Assembly (NCBI RefSeq): GCF_018982965.1
Contig: NZ_JACBYP010000007.1
Location: forward strand, 1 to 64,000
DNA from: Streptomyces mayonensis
GTDB taxonomy: Bacteria > Actinomycetota > Actinomycetes > Streptomycetales > Streptomycetaceae
Length of the DNA stretch: 64,000 nucleotides
Reading direction: 5' to 3'
The notes under the pieces are model-generated. The model saw only the letters and a list, made by a program, of their open reading frames with translations. It was not told where the DNA came from and ran no database searches. A program made the position numbers and the translations under genes. This document shows positions 10,049-17,990 of the stretch, one piece after another. Within the stretch, counting starts at the first letter, position 1. Each line of letters starts with the position of its first letter.

Positions 10049-10696
10049 TCAGTCCGAGCCGCCCCCGCCCCCGCCGCCGCCCGCGTGGTCGGCGTGGCCC
10101 GAGCCCCAGTCGCCCGGCACCGAGTCCTCGTACGCACCGCTCCACCAGCGGAACCTGCTCCGGCCGCCGCCGCCCAGGGAGAAGTGCCCTCCTTCGGCCG
10201 GGGCTCCTGGGTCCGCCAGCCCGGCCCGCAGCGCGAAGCGCGGCAGCAGCAGGCGCAGGGCGGTATCACCGTGCAGGGCGACCGCGAGCAGCGTGTCGTC
10301 GTCCGTCAGCCCGTGCCTGACCGCCGGCAGCGGATGCCGCTCCCGCCAGAACTCCACGCGCCGACGGGCACTCCGGTTCGGCCTGAGCCAGGGGCGGCCG
10401 AGCAGTCCGTCCTCCGCGAGCGGGATGCGCGCCAGGGCCAGGGCCAGGCGCACGTCCGTGTGCCGCACCAGCTCACGAGCGGTGAGCGGCTCGTGCAGAC
10501 AGTCCAGGACGGCCCCCTCGAACGGCCCCAGGCCCTCCGGCTCGGGGCCCGTCGCGCACAGCGTCCTGCGCGGGCCGGTCTCGACCGCGCCCAGCAGGTG
10601 CAGGGCGACCAGCGCCACCGTGACGGCGGCCGGCGGCCCACCGCCCAGCAGTGCGATCTCGTGCGGCTCCCGCCCGATCTCCGTGGCACTGTCCAC
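10049..10696 (-). CDS. TIGR04222-type conserved hypothetical protein
   Basis: 215 residues. The region ALLGGGPPAAVTVALVALHL near residues 14-33, followed by an AEDGLLGRPWLRP stretch, is typical of the actinobacterial TIGR04222 family, whose function is unknown. The C-terminus ends in a glycine run (HADHAGGGGGGGGSD), also common in that family. Members often have membrane segments; here only the weakly hydrophobic VTVALVALHLLGAV is seen, so membrane association is uncertain. It is convergent with gcl and probably independent of it. Confidence 0.7.
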   Translation of the reverse strand: MDSATEIGREPHEIALLGGGPPAAVTVALVALHLLGAVETGPRRTLCATGPEPEGLGPFEGAVLDCLHEPLTARELVRHTDVRLALALARIPLAEDGLLGRPWLRPNRSARRRVEFWRERHPLPAVRHGLTDDDTLLAVALHGDTALRLLLPRFALRAGLADPGAPAEGGHFSLGGGGRSRFRWWSGAYEDSVPGDWGSGHADHAGGGGGGGGSD

Positions 10697-10764
10697 GACA
10701 CCACCCCCGTGCGCCCCGTGTTGTGCCGGGGTTGTGCCCGCTGCGGGTGCCTCCTACGCGCGGG

Positions 10765-11001
10765 TCAGTCCTCGGGGTGCTCGTGCAGCCCCGGCCAGTC
10801 CTCCGGGCCGCCGCCCTGCCACTCGACCAGGTCGCTGTCCTCGACGTCGGTCACGTACAGGTCGGCCAGGCGGAGCAGTTCGGCGACGTCGTCGACGTGC
10901 GAGGCGACACCGAGCGTCTCCTCGCCGGAGGTGACCCGGCGGGAGCCGTCCAGGGCGGGGGAGTGCACGACGACGTGCGGATGTTCGGGAGGGTGTGCCA
11001 T
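10765..11001 (-). CDS. Small conserved hypothetical protein (78 aa)
   Basis: A 78-residue acidic protein beginning MAHPPEHPHVVVHSPALDGS and ending in LVEWQGGGPEDWPGLHEHPE. I recognise the general pattern from small Streptomyces hypothetical proteins but not a function. The second of two adjacent ATGs (11001 rather than 11007) is chosen because GGAGG (complement of 11009-11013) then lies 7 bp upstream. No membrane segment or signal peptide. It is alone between the TIGR04222 gene and a 450-bp non-coding stretch. Confidence 0.65.
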   Translation of the reverse strand: MAHPPEHPHVVVHSPALDGSRRVTSGEETLGVASHVDDVAELLRLADLYVTDVEDSDLVEWQGGGPEDWPGLHEHPED

Positions 11002-11459
11002 TGCCATGCCTCCAGGCTGCTGCGCGGGAGGGGAATCCGCACCCGGTGAACGCCGGAAGGCGCTGGATGCGGGACCGTCCGCATCCAGCGCCTTCCGGCC
11101 GGTGAAGAGTTCTCGCCGAGAAGTTCTCGCCGAGAAGTGCCGCACGTGGTGCCCGTCCGGCGGTGCGAGGCCGGGCGCGACAGGTCGTTCGCGCCGCCGG
11201 ACGGGGTCTCGGGGCCTCTCGGGGGAGAGGCGGGTGGCTGGGACCGCGGCGGTGCGACGGGCCCGCGACGCTGCTCCCCTCAGGTCGTAGGAGAAGCGTC
11301 CGTGCCGTTCACCACCGCACTGGCTCGCAGGCCGCCGCGGTCCTCGCCCTGCCCGCGCCGGCACCCGGTTCGCACCCCTCATCCGGGCCGCCCGGTGCCT
11401 GCGCGGGCCGCGCACACGGCCCCGGCCTCCCCGCCGGGTTCCGTGCGCGGGCCGGTGGG
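11002..11459. other. Non-coding stretch downstream of catalase
   Basis: No credible gene in 458 bp. It holds a 21-bp perfect inverted repeat at 11052-11099 and, beside it, a 14-bp direct repeat pair (AGTTCTCGCCGAGA at 11108-11121 and 11122-11135). The region 11140-11459 is GC-rich but has no frame with coding-like codon use and a start signal. Confidence 0.6.
11052..11099. repeat. 21-bp perfect inverted repeat
   Basis: Arms 11052-11072 and 11079-11099 are exact complements around a 6-nt loop. It is far longer than the usual terminator here and lies about 360 bp past the catalase stop codon and 50 bp before the 78-aa gene. It could terminate catalase read-through, act as an mRNA-stability hairpin, or be a miniature repeat. 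Confidence 0.85.
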
Positions 11460-12923
11460 TCAGTCCTCGCGCAGGGCGCGGACCGCCTCCTGGACGCGCC
11501 TGCCGTACTCCGGGTCGGCGGCGTGGAAGTGTGCGAGGTTCTTCTCGACGACACTGTTCCGGGAGACCTGGGAGAGGCCGCCCGCGATGGTCGCGACCAG
11601 CCGCTCCCGCTCCTCCTCGGCCATCAGCCGGTACAGCTCACCGGCCTGGAAGAAGGGGTCGTCCTTGGTGTGCCGCGGCGCCTCGTGGGTGCCGGTGTGG
11701 CCGGAGACCGAGAGCGGTGCCGACAGCGGCCGGCCGGACTCGACCGGGCCGTCGTAGGAGTTCGGTTCGTAGTTCCGGGCGTCGCGGCCCTGCGGGTTGG
11801 CCGCCATCAGGCCGTCGCGGCCGTAGTTGGCCGCGCCGCCGGGCACGGCCCTCGGTGCGTTGACCGCGAGCCGGGTGTGGTTGACGCCCAGGCGGTAGCG
11901 GTGCGCGTCCGCGTACGCGAACAGACGGCCCTGGAGCATCTTGTCGGGGGAGGGGCCGATGCCCGGAACGAAGTTGTTGGGCGAGAACGCGGCCTGCTCG
12001 ACCTCCGCGAAGACGTTGTCCGGATTGCGGTCCAGTACCAGCCGGCCCACCCGCCTGAGCGGGTGGTCGCGGTGCGGCCACACCTTGGTCACGTCGAACG
12101 GGTTGAAACGGTAGTCCGCCGCCTCGGCCACCGGCATCAGCTGCACGTACAGCGTCCAGGACGGGTGCACCCCGCGCTCGATCGCCTGCACCAGGTCCGT
12201 CTGGTGCGAGGCGGGGTCCTCGCCCGCGAGCCTCGCGGCCTCGTCGGCGGTCAGGCAGCGGATGCCCTGGTCGGTCTTGAAGTGGTACTTGACGAAGTAC
12301 GACTCGCCCCGGGCGTTCGTCCACTGGTAGGTGTGGGAGCCGAAGCCGTCCATGTGGCGGTACGACGCCGGGATGCCGCGGTCGCCCATCAGCCACGTCA
12401 CCTGGTGCGTGGCCTCGGGGGAGTGCGCCCAGAAGTCCCAGACGTTGTCCGGCTCCTGACGGCCCGAGAACGGGTCGCGCTTCTGCGAGTGGATGAAGTC
12501 GGGGAATTTGACGGGGTCCTTGATGAAGAACACCGGGGTGTTGTTGCCGACGAGGTCGTAGTTTCCCTCCTCGGTGTAGAACTTCACCGCGAAGCCGCGC
12601 GGGTCGCGCACCGCGTCCGCGCCGCCCAGCGAGTCGGCCACCGTGGAGAAGCGCAGGAAGACCTCGGTGCGCCTGCCGACCGCGCTCAGGAAGTCGGCGT
12701 GCGTGAAGTCCGTGACGTCGTCGGTCACTTCGAAGTGGCCGTAGGCGCCGGAGCCGCGCGCGTGCACCACACGCTCGGGGATGCGCTCGCGGTTGAAGCG
12801 GGCGAGCTTCTCGATGAGGTGCTGGTCCTGGATCAGGAGCGGGCCGCCGACGCCGGCGGAGGCGGAGTTCTGGTTGTCGGCGACGGGGGCGCCGGACTCG
12901 GTGGTGAGCACGCGCTGCGACAT
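11460..12923 (-). CDS. Monofunctional haem catalase
   Basis: 487-residue cytoplasmic catalase (2 H2O2 to O2 and 2 H2O). Distal-side motif [20 protein letters not shown] with catalytic His54, the Asn-containing segment [14 protein letters not shown] near 125-140, and the proximal haem-Tyr motif [16 protein letters not shown] near 335 are all intact. The length fits small-subunit catalases. The ATG at 12923 has ggaagg a few bases upstream. It stands among urate and glyoxylate genes rather than next to an oxidative-stress regulator, so it most likely removes the H2O2 made by uricase. This fits its promoter, which shares one motif with the uraD-uricase operon and another with gcl and hyi. Confidence 0.96.
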   Translation of the reverse strand: MSQRVLTTESGAPVADNQNSASAGVGGPLLIQDQHLIEKLARFNRERIPERVVHARGSGAYGHFEVTDDVTDFTHADFLSAVGRRTEVFLRFSTVADSLGGADAVRDPRGFAVKFYTEEGNYDLVGNNTPVFFIKDPVKFPDFIHSQKRDPFSGRQEPDNVWDFWAHSPEATHQVTWLMGDRGIPASYRHMDGFGSHTYQWTNARGESYFVKYHFKTDQGIRCLTADEAARLAGEDPASHQTDLVQAIERGVHPSWTLYVQLMPVAEAADYRFNPFDVTKVWPHRDHPLRRVGRLVLDRNPDNVFAEVEQAAFSPNNFVPGIGPSPDKMLQGRLFAYADAHRYRLGVNHTRLAVNAPRAVPGGAANYGRDGLMAANPQGRDARNYEPNSYDGPVESGRPLSAPLSVSGHTGTHEAPRHTKDDPFFQAGELYRLMAEEERERLVATIAGGLSQVSRNSVVEKNLAHFHAADPEYGRRVQEAVRALRED

Positions 12924-12948
12924 CGTGGACCTTCCATGACCGTACTGG

Positions 12949-13022
12949 CGATGTTCAGCGGAAACTCGTTTCCGCTTCGTGGAGCTTAGGTTTGGGGCAG
13001 TGGCCCGTCAACAGTTTGTTGA
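12949..13022 (-). promoter_or_regulatory. Catalase promoter with two operator types
   Basis: On the minus strand: -35 TTGACG (complement of 13006-13011), 17-bp spacer, -10 TAAGCT (complement of 12983-12988). The perfect inverted repeat TCAACAGTTTGTTGA (13008-13022) overlaps the -35 box. TTCC-N7-GGAG (12970-12984) covers the end of the -10 box and the start site, and a half site GGAA (12960-12963) sits exactly 21 bp further on. GCGGAAA-CTCG-TTTCCGC (12958-12975) is also a perfect inverted repeat. Confidence 0.7.
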
Positions 13023-13116
13023 AGTGGGTTCCGGGTGGCGCCGCCGCTCGGGCGCGACAGGACAGGTGTCAGCGGCGCCGCCACCCGGAGGTCTCATACC
13101 GCGGTGCGTACGGAGG

Positions 13117-14007
13117 TCAGACCCGGTCGCCGGAGAGGCGCTCCACGGCACGCAGCAGGGCCGAGTGGTCCAGGCCGCCGTCGCCCTGGGCGCGCAGCGA
13201 CGCGACCAGCTGGGCCACCACCGCGCCCACCGGCAGGGCCGCGCCGACGGTGCGGGCGGCGTCGGTGACGATGCCCATGTCCTTGTGGTGCAGGTCGATG
13301 CGGAAGCCCGGCTTGAAGTCGCGGGCGAGGAAGTTGTCCTTCTTGCGCGTCAGCACGGTCGAGCCGGCCAGGCCGCCGTTCAGCACGTCGAGCGCGGCCC
13401 TCAGGTCCACGCCGGACTTCTCCAGGAAGACCACGGCCTCGGCGCACGCCTGGATGTTGACGGCGACGATCAGCTGGTTGGCGGCCTTCACGGTCTGCCC
13501 CGAGCCGTGCGGACCGCACAGCACGATGGTCTTGCCGAGCGCCTCCAGGAGCGGCCCGGCCTCGTCGAAGTCGGCCTGCTCACCGCCGACCATGATGGAC
13601 AGCACGGCCTCGACGGCCCCGGCCTCGCCGCCGGAGACGGGGGCGTCCAGGACGCGGACGCCCTTGTCCTTCGCGGCCTTCGCGAGGTCCACGGAGGTCT
13701 GCGGGGTGATCGACGACATGTCGACCAGCAGGGCGCCGGACCGTGCGTTCTCCAGGATGCCGTCGGGGCCGTAGGCGATGGCCTCGACCTGCGGGGACGC
13801 GGGCACCATGGTCACGATCACGTCGGCGTCGCGCACGGCCTCGGCGATCGAGCCGGCCGCGGTGCCGCCGGCGGCGGAGAGCCGGTCCAGCTTCTCCTGC
13901 TCCAGGGTGAAGCCGGTGACCTGGTAACCCGCCTTGATCAGGTTCTCGGACATGGGGGAGCCCATGATGCCGAGACCGATCCAGGCGACCTTGGGGAGCG
14001 TGCTCAT
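13117..14007 (-). CDS. glxR: 2-hydroxy-3-oxopropionate (tartronate semialdehyde) reductase
   Basis: 296-residue beta-hydroxyacid dehydrogenase. Reduces tartronate semialdehyde, the Gcl product, to D-glycerate with NAD(P)H. N-terminal Rossmann motif VAWIGLGIMGSPMSENLIKA, substrate loop LDAPVSGGEAGA near 120, and the catalytic-lysine region GSGQTVKAANQLIVAVNIQA near 165-184 are intact. ATG 14007 is preceded by agaggt at about 8 bp, giving the usual family length. Only 73 bp separate it from hyi on the same strand, so hyi-glxR are probably one transcript controlled by the hyi operators; catalase, 193 bp further on, has its own promoter. The GlxR assignment over 3-hydroxyisobutyrate dehydrogenase rests mainly on context. 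Confidence 0.92.
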   Translation of the reverse strand: MSTLPKVAWIGLGIMGSPMSENLIKAGYQVTGFTLEQEKLDRLSAAGGTAAGSIAEAVRDADVIVTMVPASPQVEAIAYGPDGILENARSGALLVDMSSITPQTSVDLAKAAKDKGVRVLDAPVSGGEAGAVEAVLSIMVGGEQADFDEAGPLLEALGKTIVLCGPHGSGQTVKAANQLIVAVNIQACAEAVVFLEKSGVDLRAALDVLNGGLAGSTVLTRKKDNFLARDFKPGFRIDLHHKDMGIVTDAARTVGAALPVGAVVAQLVASLRAQGDGGLDHSALLRAVERLSGDRV

Positions 14008-14080
14008 GATGGGTACCTCTCTGGCGTTTCGCTGGGAAGTTCGGCGGCTGCCGGTCTCCGGGAAGTTCCGCGGCCGGCGC

Positions 14081-14938
14081 TCAGCTGGCCGCGCGGGCCC
14101 CGTCCGGCAGCCAGGAGAAGGACTGGGCGCTGGGTCCGTCGCCCGGCTTGTACTCCAGGCCGACCCAGCCGTCGTATCCGGCCTTCCCGAGGCGGTCGAG
14201 CAGGTCCTCCAGCGGAAGGGAGCCCGTACCGGGAGCGCCGCGGCCCGGGTTGTCGGCGATCTGCACGTGGCCGGTCTTCGCGGCATGGGCGTCGATCACC
14301 TGCGGCAGGTCCTCGCCGTTCATGGACAGGTGGTAGAGGTCCATGAGGAACTTGGCGTTGCCGAGCCCGGTGGCCTCGTTGACCCTGTCCACGACCCCGA
14401 GCGCGGCCGGCGCCGACACCAGCGGGTAGAGCGGCGACTCGCGCTCGTTGAGCGCCTCGATCAGCAGGACCGCGCCGATCCGGTCGGCGGCTCGGGCTGC
14501 GAGGACCAGGTTCTCCAGCGCGAGCCGGTCCTGCTCGGCCGGGTCCACGCCGTCGACGCGGTTGCCGTACAGGGCGTTGAGGGCGCCGCAGCCCAGCGCG
14601 TGGGCGAAGCCGGCGGCCACGTCGATGTTGGCGCGGAAGCGGTCCGACTCCTCACCGGGAACCGACAGCGCGCCCCGGTCGGGTCCGGGCAGCTGCCCGG
14701 CGTAGAAGTTGAGCCCTGTGAGGCGGACGCCCGCGTCCTCGACGGCCGCCTTCAGGGCGTCGAGCTCGGACTGCTCGGGGGTGGGCGTGTCGGTCCAGGG
14801 CCACCACAGCTCGACCGCGGTGAAGCCGGCCGCGGCGGCGGCCGCGGGACGCTCCAGGAGCGGGAGTTCCGTGAAGAGGATCGACAGGTTGACGCTGAAG
14901 CGCTGATCTGCGGCGGTGCTCAACTTGAAACCTGGCAT
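14081..14938 (-). CDS. hyi: Hydroxypyruvate isomerase family TIM-barrel enzyme
   Basis: 285-residue xylose-isomerase-like TIM barrel expected to interconvert hydroxypyruvate and tartronate semialdehyde. Typical segments: FSVNLSILFTELPLLERPAA at the start, VELWWPW, LLIEALNERESP near 155, KFLMDLYHLSMNGED near 195 and GHVQIADNPGRGAPGTG near 225, carrying the likely metal-binding Glu/Asp/His residues. It is upstream of glxR on the same strand, 73 bp apart. A purine-rich ggaagggag lies 11 bp before ATG 14938. Transcription starts in the region shared with the divergent 15091 gene, where two AllR-type operators follow the -10 box. Confidence 0.92.
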   Translation of the reverse strand: MPGFKLSTAADQRFSVNLSILFTELPLLERPAAAAAAGFTAVELWWPWTDTPTPEQSELDALKAAVEDAGVRLTGLNFYAGQLPGPDRGALSVPGEESDRFRANIDVAAGFAHALGCGALNALYGNRVDGVDPAEQDRLALENLVLAARAADRIGAVLLIEALNERESPLYPLVSAPAALGVVDRVNEATGLGNAKFLMDLYHLSMNGEDLPQVIDAHAAKTGHVQIADNPGRGAPGTGSLPLEDLLDRLGKAGYDGWVGLEYKPGDGPSAQSFSWLPDGARAAS

Positions 14939-14982
14939 CGGGTGCCGCGCTCCCTTCCGTCTCGATGGAGAGATTTCGCTTG

Positions 14983-15047
14983 TTCCGTATTGCGGAAGTT
15001 CATTTCTGCTTAATGGAAGATTGCCGGGGGTGTGTCGTGCTTGTCAA
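14983..15047 (-). promoter_or_regulatory. hyi-glxR promoter with tandem AllR-type operators
   Basis: On the minus strand, TTGACA (complement of 15042-15047), 18-bp spacer, CAATCT (complement of 15018-15023). Immediately downstream are two 15-bp sites. Read on the plus strand they are TTCT-N7-GGAA at 15004-15018 and the perfect palindrome TTCCGTATTGCGGAA at 14983-14997, 21 bp apart. The layout is the same as at gcl. Confidence 0.75.
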
Positions 15048-15090
15048 GAGGGGGCGGCGCAATGCGCTCACCCCGCGTTAGGTTGACCGG

Positions 15091-15357
15091 GTGCGATTGA
15101 GAGTGGAGTTCACGACCGAACCCTTCGACCTCGACGAGGCACCCGCCCACGCGGTGGTGGCCCGGGAGGTCGTCGAGGCCGCCGAGCTGGACGCGGTCGA
15201 CGTCGGCCCGTTCGGCAACACGGCCGAGGGGGACGCCGGCCGGGTGCTCACCGCCGTGGACGCGCTGCTGCGCCGCTCCCTGGAGGCGGGTGCCACCCGG
15301 ATCTCGCTCCAGGTCAACGTGGTCGGAGACGGCGCCGAGGGAGGGGGCGAGCGGTGA
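15091..15357 (+). CDS. Small thiamine-binding-like (MTH1187/YkoF fold) protein
   Basis: 88 residues: MRLRVEFTTEPF, then DVGPFGNTAEGD and LLRRSLEAGATRISLQVNVV. This fits the ferredoxin-like MTH1187/YkoF family, some of whose members bind thiamine; I recall it being annotated as a thiamine-binding protein in Streptomyces. GTG 15091 has no strong ribosome binding site. It overlaps the next gene by 4 bp (GTGA) and diverges from hyi. Since Gcl needs thiamine diphosphate, a role in cofactor supply is conceivable, but nothing in the sequence proves it. Confidence 0.7.
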   Translation: MRLRVEFTTEPFDLDEAPAHAVVAREVVEAAELDAVDVGPFGNTAEGDAGRVLTAVDALLRRSLEAGATRISLQVNVVGDGAEGGGER

Positions 15358-15722
15358 CCGGCCCCGCCGAGGAGTCGTTCCTCGCGGCCGTCAAGCCCCT
15401 GGTCGACGCCATGGGCGGCGAGATGCTGCCGCCGGACGAGGCCGGCCCGGAGGACGTCGTGCTCTCCTGGGAGGGTGCCGACGTCGTCGCCGTACGCCTG
15501 CCCCAGCTCGCCGACTCCCTGGACCACATCCTGGCCGCCATGGAACGCCGGCAGGGCAGGCCCCTGGCCGACCTGGACCGCAGGACCAAGCAGGAGGTCG
15601 TACGGGCCCTGGAGGCGCGCGGCGCCTTCGCCGTACGGCACGGAGTGGAGACGGTCGCGAGCGCCCTCGGCGTCAGCCGCTTCACGGTGTACAACTACCT
15701 CAACCGGGAGAAGGGCACCTGA
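15354..15722 (+). CDS. Small helix-turn-helix DNA-binding protein
   Basis: 122 residues. The C-terminal 45 residues (DRRTKQEVVRALEARGAFAV, then VETVASALGVSRFTVYNYLN) form a helix-turn-helix of the Fis/HTH_8 kind. The N-terminal part is an acidic, possibly oligomerising region (EEDVVLSWEGADVVAVRLPQ-like). It is translationally coupled to the 15091 gene by GTGA. It is the only local regulator gene between hyi and the uraD operon and is a candidate for recognising the TCAACA inverted repeats, but no evidence links them. Its 3' end runs into a 24-bp tandem repeat whose units resemble the stop-codon region. Confidence 0.75.
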   Translation: MTGPAEESFLAAVKPLVDAMGGEMLPPDEAGPEDVVLSWEGADVVAVRLPQLADSLDHILAAMERRQGRPLADLDRRTKQEVVRALEARGAFAVRHGVETVASALGVSRFTVYNYLNREKGT

Positions 15723-15819
15723 CCTGCGCGTTTTCCTCGCGCCTGACACGCAGGGTCCCCTCGCGCCCGAACTGCACGCCTCCCTCGCGCCCGACCTGCA
15801 CGGTCCGCTCGCGCCTCCC
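15711..15819. repeat. 24-bp tandem repeat after the HTH gene
   Basis: Three clear 24-bp units at 15735-15758, 15759-15782 and 15783-15806, each starting CCTCGCGCC, plus a partial fourth. The preceding 24 bp (15711-15734), which contain the HTH gene stop codon, match the third unit at about 14 of 24 positions. Unit 1 keeps a TGA at the same place. Confidence 0.75.
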
Positions 15820-15864
15820 GCCGCCGTCCGGTCACCGGGGGGCGGCTTTTCCGGCCCCCTTTTT

Positions 15865-15904
15865 TCAACAAAGTGTTGACGCTTCGTTTCCCAGGGCGTT
15901 AGCT
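15865..15904 (+). promoter_or_regulatory. uraD operon promoter with TCAACA inverted repeat
   Basis: TTGACG (15876-15881), 17-bp spacer, TTAGCT (15899-15904). The perfect inverted repeat TCAACAAAGTGTTGA (15865-15879) supplies part of the -35 hexamer. The same arrangement, down to TTGACG-N17-TxAGCT, is found at the catalase gene. No TTCC-N7-GGAA site is present. Confidence 0.7.
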
Positions 15905-15943
15905 GTCGGCACGCCCGTTCAGCTCAAGGCCACGGAGGCTCCC

Positions 15944-16459
15944 GTGACGTCCACTTCCGCGTCGGGCCTGGCCCGGTTCAACGCCCTCGAGGAACCGGTG
16001 GCGCGCGCCGCACTCCACGAGGTGTGCGCCGCCACGGCATGGGCCCGGCACCTGCTCGCCGTCCGCCCGTTCGCCACCACCGACGCCCTGTACGCCGCGA
16101 GCGACACCGCCACGGCCCGGCTGACGGCGGACGACCTCGCCGAGGCCATGGCCGCACATCCCCCGATCGGCCGCCCGAAGCCGGGCGATGCCACCTCGTC
16201 CCGCGAACAGGCGGGCATGGCGGGCGCCGCCGAGGAACTCAAGGCGGAGATGCTCGAACTGAACCTGGCCTACCAGGAGAAGTTCGGCCACGTCTTCCTG
16301 ATCTGCGCCACCGGCCGGACCGGGGAGCAGATGCGCGACGCGGTGAGGGAACGGATCGGCAACTCTCCCGAGCAGGAGCGGGAGACCGTCCGCACCGAAC
16401 TGGGGAAGATCAACCGCATCCGCCTGACCCGACTCGTCGAACAGGACGCCCGACCATGA
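15944..16459 (+). CDS. uraD: OHCU decarboxylase
   Basis: 171-residue 2-oxo-4-hydroxy-4-carboxy-5-ureidoimidazoline decarboxylase; final step from urate to S-allantoin. Contains the catalytic-His motif AAHPPIGRP near residues 66-74, SSREQAGM, and the C-terminal RIGNSPEQERETVRTELGKI. GTG 15944 is chosen because cggagg lies 5 bp upstream and this gives the normal family length. It is first in uraD-uraH-uricase, overlapping uraH by ATGA. Expression is likely from the promoter at 15876-15904. Confidence 0.94.
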   Translation: MTSTSASGLARFNALEEPVARAALHEVCAATAWARHLLAVRPFATTDALYAASDTATARLTADDLAEAMAAHPPIGRPKPGDATSSREQAGMAGAAEELKAEMLELNLAYQEKFGHVFLICATGRTGEQMRDAVRERIGNSPEQERETVRTELGKINRIRLTRLVEQDARP

Positions 16460-16872
16460 GCACCAGCACCACCGCCTCCGTGTCCACGCACATCCTGGAC
16501 ACCAGCGCCGGCCGCCCCGCCGAGGGCGTCGCCGTCCACCTCTCCGCACGCACCGGTGCGGACGCGGACTGGCAGACGCTCGGCACCTCCGCGACCGACG
16601 CCGACGGCCGGTGCAAGGACCTCCCGGCCCCGCCGGAGGGCACCACCCACGTACGGCTCGGCTTCGACACCGAGGCGTACTTCACCGAGACGTATTCCGC
16701 CAGGAAACAAGCCGCGGCCCAGCAGGACGCCCCCGCGCTCCGGGACAGCGAGAACGGCCGGCCCGTGTTCTTCCCCGAGGTCACCATCGCCTTCGCGGTG
16801 GTGCCCGGCGAGCACTTCCACGTTCCGCTGCTGCTCAACCCGTTCGGCTACTCCGTTTACCGAGGGAGCTGA
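16456..16872 (+). CDS. uraH: 5-hydroxyisourate hydrolase (transthyretin-like)
   Basis: 138 residues. Hydrolyses 5-hydroxyisourate, the uricase product, to OHCU. Family signatures: N-terminal STHILDTSAGRPAEGVAVHL with the active-site His, the internal FFPEVTIAF, and the diagnostic C-terminus NPFGYSVYRGS. It is coupled by ATGA to uraD and followed by uricase after 7 bp, so the three urate-to-allantoin enzymes are made from one message. An insertion of about 15 residues (RKQAAAQQDAPALRDSENGR) precedes the FFPEV strand and makes it slightly longer than many homologues. Confidence 0.95.
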   Translation: MSTSTTASVSTHILDTSAGRPAEGVAVHLSARTGADADWQTLGTSATDADGRCKDLPAPPEGTTHVRLGFDTEAYFTETYSARKQAAAQQDAPALRDSENGRPVFFPEVTIAFAVVPGEHFHVPLLLNPFGYSVYRGS

Positions 16873-16879
16873 CCGACAC

Positions 16880-17815
16880 ATGACCCGATTCGTCCTGGGA
16901 CAGAACCAGTACGGCAAGGCCGAGAACCGCGTCGTCAAGATCACGCGGGACGGCGACACGCACCACATCAAGGACCTGAACGTCTCCGTCGCCCTGTCCG
17001 GCGACATGGAGGAGGTCCACCGCAGCGGCTCCAACGCCAACGTCCTGCCGACCGACACCACCAAGAACACCGTGTTCGCCTTCGCCAAGGAACACGGCAT
17101 CGAGAGCGCCGAGGACCTCGGCGTCAAGCTCGCCCGCCACTTCGTCGACGACAACGAGCCCATCCGCCGGGCCCGCATCCGCATCGAGGAGTACGGCTGG
17201 GAGCGGATCGAGACCTCCCAGGGCGGCGCCCGCTTCGTCGGCGCCGACGAGATCGCGCACTCCTTCGTCCGCACCGGCCAGGAGACGCGCGTCGCGCAGA
17301 TCACCTACGACGGCCACGGCATCCAGGTGCTCTCCGGCTTCAAGGACCTGACCGTACTGAACTCCACCAACTCCGAGTTCTTCGGCTTCCTCAAGGACAA
17401 GTACACGACCCTCCAGGAGGACCACGACCGCATCCTCGCCACCACCGTCTCCACCTGGTGGCGCCACAACTGGGACGGCGCCGACCCGCACGCCCCCGAC
17501 TGGGACCGCTCGTACGCCGGGGTGCGCAAGCACGCGCTCCAGGCCTTCGCCGAGACCTACTCGTACTCGCTCCAGCAGACCCTCTTCGAGATGGGGGTAC
17601 GGGTCCTCAACTCCCGCGACGAGGTGGACGAGATCCGCTTCTCGATGCCCAACAAGCACCACTTCCGCTCGGACCTGTCGCCCTTCGGGATCGACAACGA
17701 CGCCAAGGACGGCGCGGTCTACTACGCCGCCGACCGCCCCTACGGACTGATCGAGGCCACCATCCTGCGCGACGGCGCCGAACAGCTCATCCCGGTCGAC
17801 ATGACCAACCTCTGA
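16880..17815 (+). CDS. uox: Urate oxidase (uricase)
   Basis: 311-residue cofactor-free uricase: urate + O2 + H2O to 5-hydroxyisourate + H2O2. Tandem T-fold architecture. The catalytic Thr region VLPTDTTKNTVFAFAKEH near residues 53-70 and the second-half motif SGFKDLTVLNSTNSEFFGFL near 152-171 are intact; the C-terminal half has the usual NKHHFRSDLSPFGIDN. ATG 16880 lies 7 bp after uraH. The product H2O2 gives a metabolic reason for the catalase gene in the same locus. Confidence 0.97.
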   Translation: MTRFVLGQNQYGKAENRVVKITRDGDTHHIKDLNVSVALSGDMEEVHRSGSNANVLPTDTTKNTVFAFAKEHGIESAEDLGVKLARHFVDDNEPIRRARIRIEEYGWERIETSQGGARFVGADEIAHSFVRTGQETRVAQITYDGHGIQVLSGFKDLTVLNSTNSEFFGFLKDKYTTLQEDHDRILATTVSTWWRHNWDGADPHAPDWDRSYAGVRKHALQAFAETYSYSLQQTLFEMGVRVLNSRDEVDEIRFSMPNKHHFRSDLSPFGIDNDAKDGAVYYAADRPYGLIEATILRDGAEQLIPVDMTNL

Positions 17816-17990
17816 CCCGAAGGGTGTGGTCCCGGGGCCGGCCGACCGCCCCCGGGAGCGCATCCTCCCCGACCCCTCGGCACCCGGAGCCACCGGCTCC
17901 GGCACTCAAATCCTCCCAGGGTCCTGCCGTGCCCTCCCCGTGGGTACTCGACTCCCCGCCCACGGGCCCCACCGAAGACAAGGAAGCAGC

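Noticed and set aside
11163..12989. A plus-strand open frame opposite catalase
   Set aside because: It mirrors the catalase gene and ends in its promoter; the composition is Val/Gly/Arg-rich without a domain.
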